DNA from: Posidonia oceanica
Lineage: Eukaryota > Streptophyta > Magnoliopsida > Alismatales > Posidoniaceae
NCBI GenBank assembly: GCA_037176725.1
Contig: JAZBRS010000029.1
Span: forward strand, 46,448,001 to 46,512,000
Length of the DNA stretch: 64,000 bases
Direction: 5' to 3'
The translations under genes were made by a program, and so were the position numbers. Below are positions 57,100-64,000 of the stretch, piece after piece (position 1 is the stretch's first letter; every line of letters begins with the position of its first letter). Below the pieces are notes generated by a model. The model ran no database searches, was not told the DNA's origin, and saw only the letters and a list, made by a program, of their open reading frames with translations.

Positions 57100-58275
57100 A
57101 AAAGAACTTTCGCACGTCTGACGTCGAAGTATGTGTTAGGGGCAGGGCAGTTATACAAAAGATCATACAATCAGATGCTATTACGCTGCCTGAACAAGTC
57201 GAAGGCTGACACGCTGATGCTTCAAGTGCATGCAGGGACCTGTGGCCCGCACATGAATGGCGTCCTCCTAGCCAAGAAGATTATGCTCTAAGGCTATTTC
57301 TGGTTAACCATGGAAGCAGACTGCTGTCGGTTCGTGTGTAAATGCCACAACTACTAGATCCATGGTAATTTTATCCGGGCTCCCCCACAACATCTGCACA
57401 ACATGTCATTGCCATGGCCTTTCTCCACCTGGGGGATCGATGTCATTGGCGCCACACATTCTACTGCTTCAAACAGTCATCGCTTCATTCTAGTAGCGAT
57501 TGATTGTTTCACTAAGTGGGTGGAAGCAAGCTCCTATAAGACGGTCACAGCCGTGGCGATAGAGAAATTTATCAGAAATAATATCGTCGCCTGGTATGGG
57601 GTCCTGCACTCTATCATCTCTGATAATGGTATGAACTTCAATGCCAAAAGGACCGAGGAATACCTGTAGAGCCTCAAGATCAAGCATCACAGATCCTCGC
57701 CCTATCGGCCACAGATGAATGGAGCGGTGGAGTCTGCCAACAAGAATATTATGTAGATTATCAAGAAGATGGCAGAAACCCATAAGGACTGACATGACAA
57801 GCTTTCGTACACACTCTAGGCATACAGGACATCAGTCCGGACCTCAACAGGAGCCACCCCGTACTCTCTGCTGTACGGCATGGAGGCGGTGCTATCTGTC
57901 GAAGTAGAGATCTCCTTACTTCGGATCCTACGAGAAGCTGAGCTAGAGGAGGCAAATTGGGTCGAAGACTGCTGCGTCCAGCTAAATCTGATTGACGAGC
58001 ACAGGCTGCAAGCTATGTACAATGCTCATTGTTATCAGAAGAGGATGGCCAGAGCGTACTTGAAGAAGGTTCAGCCCAGAAGTTTCCAGTCAGGAGATCT
58101 GGTTCTGCGTGCCATTCACTTGCCAGACAGTCGAGGCAAATTCCGACCCAACTTGCTCGACCCCTTTGTGGTTAAGCAAGCATTCTCAGGTGGCGTAGTA
58201 ATTTTTGAGGACATGGACCAGGTTGAGCAGTCGGAGCCGGTCAACTCATGTTACCTCAAGAAGTACTATCAGTGA
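57100..58275 (+). pseudogene. INT: Integrase of element C
   Basis: Zinc-binding N-terminal part near 57225-57360 (VHAGTCGPHM to CKCHNY; the last Cys reads Tyr). Catalytic core: WGIDVIG, IISDNGMNF and NGAVESANKN supply the D, D and E residues, all present. The C-terminal part has ATPYSLLYGMEAV, then SGDLVLRA and NSCYLKKYYQ before TGA at 58273. Stops at 57289 (TAA), 57355, 57667, 57754 and 57817 (TAG), and 57790 (TGA). Three of these replace Gln codons of CAG type or similar, two replace Trp. It would insert the element into host DNA. Confidence 0.92.
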
Positions 58276-59757
58276 CCCAAGGCAACTCGCTTTCTAGATC
58301 GCCCTTTCCTGTTCTGTCTCTTGCATCTTCATCTCTGTACATCCGCATATCTTCTCTGTTCCATTCCTTGCATCTCTACCCCTATACATCTTCATACAAC
58401 CTCTTGTTCTATCTCCTGCATTTTCACTACTATACATCCCCATGCATTTCTTCCTTTTCAAGCATATCTCTTTGAAAAAACCAAAAAAATCATCATCATC
58501 ATCATCAATCGATCATGCATAACATTGGCCCGATGATGAAAATCGAAAGTGCTTGCCTGCTCTGGAAGGAGTCCGCCCTACCTCACCGGACACTACTTAG
58601 ATGTTTTAGCTAGTGAGGGAGCCACCACTCAGTGAGTACTGGCAAAATGCCCAAACCCTTAAGGGAGTGAAAATGCTAGGGTATAACTGAGAGCATGAGC
58701 TAGCAAAGAATGCATGTTTAAGCATGGGCGCAAAGAAAAGGAACAGAAGGCAAAGATAGAAGTCAGCCCTAGAGATAGAGGTGTGCAGTACAACCCAATC
58801 CCTCCAACTCGCCTTGGAAAAGGATCCAAAATTCACACCTCAGAATCCAAGCCCTGCAAGACCTATCACCCCACATCTCAAAATCAAGCACCCACTACCT
58901 CTAGGTTAGGGGTAATGGAAACCTATGAGCCAAAAAAAGAGAGAGAAGAAAAAAAAAAGAAAAAAAAGAAAAAGGAAAAAGGGGGACAAAAGTCAACCCC
59001 AGAAATAAAGGCAAGTAGCGTAATCCCGCCCCTTTTACCTACCTTAGAGAGGAATTAGAGTTCAAGCCTGTACAATCTACAAATCCCTTGGGGCCTACCC
59101 TTGTCCAGCAACAACTCCCCGGCCTCAAACCAATAACCCATCATCTCCCAGCCAGGGGTAGGGGGAATCCTGCACACCTATGTGGGGGCAAACAAAAGAG
59201 AGAGAAAAGAAAAGAGTAGGTGTAAGTCCTTGAGTGTTTGGCATGGAGCCTGTCCTCTCTGCACCACCACCAACACCCTTTCCCAGAGTGCCACCAACAA
59301 GCTAGGAGTTTGAGTAGAGTCCGGTGAGTCAGAGACCACTCTCTTCCTATACAGCAAGTGCTAAAGCACTTCGTATGCTGAGGGCAATACATATCAGGCA
59401 TAAATCATGCATATCTGCATCATCAATCATCCTTCTCCTTCTATCATTCTGCTCTGCAAAACTTGCCTCAACTCTGAGATAGTACTCATACCAAATACGG
59501 GTTGACCTCCTGTAAGCTTCACTGGTCCAGAGCTCCTACCAGCCTCTGTCAGTGCAGACAGAAGTCCCTTTGTTCGAATATACTTAAGTCTCTCTGTTTT
59601 GAATGATAACTGCTGAACATAGTTGAACTACTTTACTAGCTTTAGAATCTGCTTTCAGTCAGTGATTATATGCTCGTATGAAATCTAATGATCCACAGCC
59701 TTGGTGATAGGTACTTGAAGATCCTGCAACAGCTGTCCACTCTCTCCCATCAGGGCA
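58276..59757 (+). other. Spacer between integrase and ORF3 of C
   Basis: No coding motif. Contains a CATCATCATC run (58490) and an A/G tract (58925-58985). From about 59226 it is homologous to B (44920-45478, reversed). A pyrimidine-rich upstream part may hold untranslated or splice signals for ORF3. Confidence 0.7.
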
Positions 59758-60960
59758 ATGGGTTTCGCTACTCTTGTGACCCCAATGCATTGCTCCGACG
59801 TCTTGCAGGAATGGATCAGCAAGCTCACCAAAGATGACTGTGAGAAGTTGCGCATATGGGGCATTCCAACCAAACTTCTGAAGGCCGCTGATGTTGAAGT
59901 GAGCCGACACCTTCTGTGCACCGCTGCAAGCTTTTGGAAGCCAGTGCAGCACATCTTCCGCTTCGACAGAACGGTGCTAACACCCACATTTGAGGGAGTG
60001 CGCTGGATCTGCGGCTTCTCCAAGATCATGGGACCGCCTATCTACATGAGGCACGACAGATACATCGCAGTCCTAAGCCTGCTGACTGGGCTCTTTAACC
60101 AAGGCTACCAGCAAAGACTGATCTGCACCAGCGGGCCCACGCCCATGCTCTGCGTTGCATACTTTGATGAAACTGTGGAAAAGCATGCTGAACTTGGAGA
60201 CGAGCTGTGGCTTTGGGGATTTGTCACCCGCTTTCTAGGCAAGCTGATCTTCACCCATGGTCGGATGATAGTGGCCATTGAAATCACTGAAATAGCACTT
60301 GCTGTGGTGACCCGGCAAATGGACCTGGCACCAGTTGTCCTGGCAGAGACATACTGTCGACTGGACCGCATCTCGCACTGCTGCCGCCACTTCCATGGGT
60401 GCGGAGCACTCGTGCAGATCTGGCTGGCCGCTCACCTAGAAATAGACCTTTTACGCCCCTAGGCGCATGCTTTTGAGGCCTACTACAATAGCGGCCATGC
60501 CAAGACAATCAGGAGCATCAAGGAGGAATACGAGAAGCTATCAGAGCTGGCAAATGATGCGGTAACCTGGCGTATCATCCCATCTGCAGCTGAGCCATTC
60601 ACTGTCTTCTTCGGCACCCGCGACATGTGACTGGTTGTGCTACCAAGATTCACTGTAGGTGTGGATTACCACCCTATCAGAGTCATGCAGCAATTTGGCT
60701 TCTAGTAGGGCACTTTCGTTGACAGCACCGCACCTAGGCTTCTCCAGACATATCCCCTCAGTTCAACTGCTACAACAAAAGAGCTGGCCAACCTAATGCA
60801 GCATGGAGTGCGGTCAACAGACATCACGGCTGCAAGAGGCTTAGGATGTGCTCTTGAGCATGTGACCGAGGAGCAGGAACTCTGGCCCATCAACGAGATC
60901 CCACCTGGTGCCCCCTTGTTCCTTGACTCCAGAAAGTCAAAGAAGGCCCGGATCAGCTAG
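59758..60960 (+). pseudogene. Post-pol ORF (ORF3) of element C, PMD/DUF7745-like
   Basis: About 400 codons, ATG at 59758 (an in-frame stop lies at 59716, no other ATG between), ending TAG at 60958. Motifs: WGIPTKLLKAADVEVSRHLL, FWKPVQHIFRF, LTPTFEGVRWICGF, ETVEKHAELGDELWLWGF, RFLGKLIFTHGRM and WPINEIPPGAPL. Interrupted by TAG at about 60460, TGA at 60628 (B has CGA) and a double TAG at about 60703 (B has CAG CAA); comparison with B shows these are mutations, not real ends. A sense-strand extra gene after pol is known in some Tat elements but is usually unrelated or antisense. The FW-x-P-x2-H-x-F pattern suggests a plant mobile domain or DUF7745 relative. Function unknown. Confidence 0.65.
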
Positions 60961-61260
60961 GGCACTTGCGCAGCTGCTTGTTTAGATTTTCTGAATTATG
61001 TTGTATCTCTTGGCCTACCACAGGCATATAATCAAAAGCCCAATCAATGCAAAATACATTTTGTGCCATCTACTGGTGTTTCAAGACTACTCAGTGCATG
61101 CATATTATCATCTTGCCAGTCATACCGCCAGGGCCCTAGCCAGACTTGCTGCCAAAATGATGCAGGAAAGACCCCTACAATCAATCCAAATGCTAGAATC
61201 TCTGTAGACCCATGCCGTTGCATCAAGCAATGCCACCGCGTGCTCTCACCTAGATCTTCG
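60961..61260 (+). other. ORF3 downstream region of C
   Basis: Homologous to B 43351-43716 reversed (GCCATCT, CCAGGCTTGCT and GATGCAGGA words in order). Non-coding. Confidence 0.65.
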
Positions 61261-61308
61261 CCAGGCTGGTACCCCTAACTACTCGCTTGACAAACATGTT
61301 AGCTTTGT
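61261..61308 (+). other. Array-edge module, copy 8
   Basis: In plus orientation GGCTGGTACCCCTAACTACT followed by CGCTTGACAAACATGTTAGC; the ORF3-proximal edge of the array region of C. Its reverse complement aligns with the copies of A and B. Relative to element sense, orientation is the same in all three. Confidence 0.85.
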
Positions 61309-61330
61309 CCATACCCTTTGTTTTTTGGAT

Positions 61331-61405
61331 GCCAGGGGTGCTTCGGCTGTCCCCTGGTATCATCATGATACCAGGGGCATCTTTTTTTAGCCACCCTATG
61401 GTATC
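61331..61405 (+). other. Perfect hairpin of element C with alternative arm
   Basis: CCCCTGGTATCAT-C-ATGATACCAGGGG (61351-61377) is a perfect stem of 12-13 bp. Upstream GATGCCAGGGG (61329-61339) can pair with CCCCTGG of the same stem, so two folds compete. Another GGTATCAT word follows at about 61401. Confidence 0.9.
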
Positions 61406-61419
61406 ATTTTCCTATCTTC

Positions 61420-62450
61420 CCCCATCGATATACCTGGATATCATAGGTTCCCATCCACCTCCAGCCGATAAGTCGGATATCTTATTGTCTATCAATCAAC
61501 CATCTATCTCCTCGGCTGATACTCCGAAACTATCTATCTCTGGCCAATAAGTCCGATACCTTATCATCCGCATTTGCCATCTATCTTTCCCACTGATATC
61601 CCGAAACCACTTGTCCTTCCGGCTGATGCTCCGAAACCATCTATCCTTCAGTTGATGCTCCGAAACCATCACCCTTTCGGCTAATATCCAGTAAATATCA
61701 CCCGTAATTGCACCTTTCCAGCTGATGCTCCGAAACTATCTATCTTTCCGACTAATGCTCCAAAACCATCTATCTTTCCAGCTAATGTCCCGAAACCACC
61801 TGTCCTTCCGATTGATGCTCCAAAACCATCTATCCTTTGGCTGATGCTCCGAAACCATCTACCCTTTCGGCTGATATCCAGTAACTATCACCCGCAATTG
61901 CACCTTTCGGTTGATATCCAGTAACTATCACCCGTAATTGCACCTCTTCAGCTGATATCCAGTAACTATCACCTTTCTGGCTGATGCTTCGAAACCATCT
62001 TCCTTTCCAGTTGATGTCCCAAAACTAGCCGTCCTTCCGGCTGATGCTCTGAAACCATCTATCCTTCGACTGATGCTCTGAAACTATCTACCCTTTCAGC
62101 TGATATCTAGTAACTATCACCCGTAATTGCACCTCTTCGACTGATATCCAGTAACTATCATCTTTTAGGCTAATGTCCCGAAACCATCTATCCTTTGGCT
62201 GATGCTCCGAAACCATCTATCCTTCGGCTGATGCTCCGAAACCATCTACCCTTTCGGCTGATATCCAGTAACTCTCACCGTTTCGACTAATATCCAGTAA
62301 CTATCACCCTTCCGGCTGATGCTTCGAAACCATCTATCCTTCTAGCTGATGCTCCGAAACCATCTATCTTTCGACTGATGTTCCAAAACCATTCCTCCTC
62401 TCGACTGATGATCCGAAACTCATCGCCTCTAGCTGATAAGTCTGAAAGCT
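61420..62450. repeat. ~29/39-bp mixed tandem array of element C
   Basis: Interspersed units of about 29 bp (CGGCTGATGCTCCGAAACCA plus TCTATCCTT) and about 39 bp (GGCTGATATCCAGTAACTAT plus CACCCGTAATTGCACCTTT). Units can form small GATG/CATC or GAT/ATC stems. Unrelated in sequence to the arrays of A and B, though in the same position in the element. Confidence 0.9.
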
Positions 62451-62609
62451 TATCACATCCTTCGTGCGACTTTGTTCCAGGCAGACGAAGTCCCGCATGC
62501 CCCTCTCCTCTCGCAGTTTTTTCTAGATTTTCCCCCCTTTCTTTGCATATCTCTAGCTGCTTTGCTTGTGCCCTTGGGCAGAGACAAGCTATCTCTCTTC
62601 CCCTCTCTG

Positions 62610-62654
62610 GGCTGGCAGACCTCACTGCCAGGATGACAAGTTCGTCACTCTTGT
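62610..62654 (+). other. Array-edge module, copy 9 (degenerate)
   Basis: GGGCTGGCAGACCTCACTGC followed by CAGGATGACAAGTTCGTCAC; the PPT-proximal edge. It aligns in reverse complement with copy 7 of B (CTTGCC, then TAGTTAGGGCTGCCAATCC) with several changes. Confidence 0.6.
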
Positions 62655-62689
62655 CCAGCGTCCCTTTTGCACGAATTTGGACTAACCGC

Positions 62690-62860
62690 CAAATTCTCGC
62701 ATTGCATTGCAGCCTTTTCTTAGCATCCTTTGGCATCAACTCCGCACCTCTTCATTTGCAGCATTGCATGCTAGACTAATTGCATTGGCATGCATTGCAT
62801 CGCATCAGCATTTCCCATTCACATCTGCATGTTGCATTGCAGCAACGAGTCGCAACCTTC
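62690..62860 (+). repeat. ATGC-rich spacer of C
   Basis: GCATTGCATTGCAG and GCATGCATTGCATCGCATCAGC words, the reverse complement of the spacers in A and B. Confidence 0.7.
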
Positions 62861-62919
62861 GGCGCATCTACCGAATAAGTGACTCACGCCGATAGCAATT
62901 TGTGCTCTTGCCAGTGTAG

Positions 62920-63001
62920 AATGGGGTGTCTTGTCACCCCTGAGCCACGATCTCGCTATGCTTGACCTCGCTCAGGGAGGGGCATCTGTAGACACCCCAT
63001 T
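62920..63001 (+). other. Polypurine tract and clasp hairpin of element C
   Basis: CTCAGGGAGGGGCATC (62971-62986) directly precedes the 3' LTR start TGTAGACACC (62987). Arms AATGGGGTGTCT (62920-62931) and AGACACCCCATT (62990-63001) are perfect reverse complements, 12 bp, enclosing the tract; an inner TGAGC/GCTCA pair also fits. Confidence 0.9.
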
Positions 63002-64000
63002 TTGACAGGCTGTTGCTGGAGGATTTCTGGAAGTTGGCTCAGAAGAAGGCGTGGCAAATCCAATCCAAAATCCTACCCAAACCCAATCCAATTTCATTTC
63101 CCAAACTTAATTCAAAACCTTACCCAATTTCCAACCCCAAATCCAATCCATAATTCAACCCAAAATTCAATCCAATTCCCAACCCAAAATAAGCCCGAGC
63201 CTATCTCATAACCTAACCCATTCCATGACCCAAGTCCATTCCAAAGCAACCTTAACCTCCAACCTAAGCCCAGCCCATTAGCAACCTAGGTCACTGGATT
63301 GCACGTCTGGTCACCACATGCACAGGCGACTGACCTCGGTCGCCAGGACTAGGGGTGACTGAGTTAGATGCCATGTTTTGGGGTGACTCGATTGTAAATC
63401 TGTAGACCTCCCAAGCTTCCCTACCACTGGCCGTCGGCCTCCTGCCACACATGTCCCCTCCGCACTTACTACCTAACTACCTCCATACGCTACACGACAA
63501 GTGCCACTTACTCCCTCCCACCGATCACCACTTCGCCGATGGCCAAACCGCACTCACAACCCCTCATTGCACGACCGTCCATCACCCCTGTCACCGGTGC
63601 CATTCGTCGGCCCCAAACTCCTAGGACACTAACTTCCTTGGCCTCCGGACCTCCTCACGTGCCCTCACTGCCACCCCCTCTGCGCTTGTCAGTGGATCCT
63701 CTCCTCGGGCGCGGTGGATGCCAACGAACAAAACCCATTGCCCACACCACTTTCACCACGACCGTTCAAAAATTTTCGAGCTCCCACTCCTCCTCCTTGC
63801 CTTCCAGAGAGCAATTGAGAGACCAGAGAGCCACCCCATTCCCTTCTCATGCGATTCCAAGTCTTCCCAAGCCTTCCCGTGCCTTCGCCGCACCGCTACA
63901 CATCTTCTTCTCCAACGCTGGTGAGAACTCCAGCATGAAGCAAGGTTAGCTCCACCTGCATTGCCAATCCAAGGGTCCGGGAACCTTCCCGGACCTCTCC
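62987..64000 (+). repeat. 3' LTR of element C (first ~1.0 kb)
   Basis: Matches 45479-46490 in order, with about 8 differences in the first 100 bp and a diverged TATA box. The window ends inside the GC-rich part. The LTR should end about 2 kb further right. Confidence 0.92.

Larger units (their letters stand above)
45479..64000 (+). mobile_element. Element C: Tat-lineage Ty3/gypsy retrotransposon (3' end off window)
   Basis: 5' LTR 45479-48481, PBS, leader, gag, protease, RT, RNase H, archaeal-type RNase H, integrase, spacer, ORF3, edge module, hairpin, array, edge module, spacer, PPT, and 3' LTR from 62987. If the 3' LTR is as long as the 5' LTR (about 3.0 kb) the whole element is about 20.5 kb. 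The RT, double RNase H, integrase order places it in the Tat/Ogre branch. All coding parts carry stops and frameshifts. The two LTRs differ at roughly one base in ten to twelve in the stretches I compared, so it is older than A. It interrupts B. Confidence 0.92.

Noticed and set aside
50958..57819. Alternative genetic code with TAG read as Gln
   Set aside because: TAG and TGA also replace conserved Trp (55550, 57790, 57817), frameshifts are present, and the RT catalytic Asp is lost; decay explains all of it.

Overview
This window is wall-to-wall nested LTR retrotransposon DNA from a plant nuclear genome, probably a large, repeat-rich one. I found no host gene, tRNA or rRNA. The plant assignment rests on the pol region at about 55.1-58.3 kb. 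It has the order reverse transcriptase, RNase H, a second (archaeal-type) RNase H and integrase that marks the Tat/Ogre branch of Ty3/gypsy elements. The species cannot be told from the sequence.

Layout. Five related elements (A-E) are nested. B (minus strand) is the host element: its 3' LTR is seen at 7464-8603 and 39383-41369, and its internal region at 41370-45478. A (minus strand, 8604-39377, about 30.8 kb) sits inside that LTR, flanked by a perfect 5-bp target duplication (CATGC at 8599-8603 and 39378-39382). It has giant 6.6-6.8 kb LTRs that are nearly identical, so it is young. C (plus strand, 45479 to beyond 64000) is inserted in B's internal region and is the only element with recognisable gag, protease, RT, RNase H and integrase; all are dead, with about 18 in-frame stops. 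D (plus strand LTR, 4978-7463) adjoins B on the left. E (minus strand LTR, 1-4977, of A's family) has its outer end abutting D.

A is a non-autonomous partner. It shares leader and 3' architecture with C but carries only a broken gag remnant with a triplicated zinc knuckle. Its interior is mostly a roughly 11.7-kb array of 81-bp repeats (15655-27405) with higher-order structure of 1,380 and 3,337 bp.

The most interesting pattern is a shared 3' non-coding architecture in A, B and C. Read in the sense direction it runs: a post-pol ORF (B and C only), a ~48-bp edge module, a CCCCTGGTATCA hairpin with an alternative partner arm, a tandem array whose sequence is completely different in each element, a second copy of the edge module, an ATGC-rich spacer, a clasp hairpin in which an inverted copy of the first bases of the LTR brackets the polypurine tract, then the LTR. 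Nine copies of the edge module lie in the window, each beside a tandem array. It is known that Tat/Ogre 3' UTRs breed satellites; the bounding module, the switchable hairpin and the PPT clasp are, as far as I know, not described.

Element boundaries come from TG/CA ends, PPT and PBS positions, the target duplication and sequence matches made by eye. Internal array limits are approximate to a few tens of bases.
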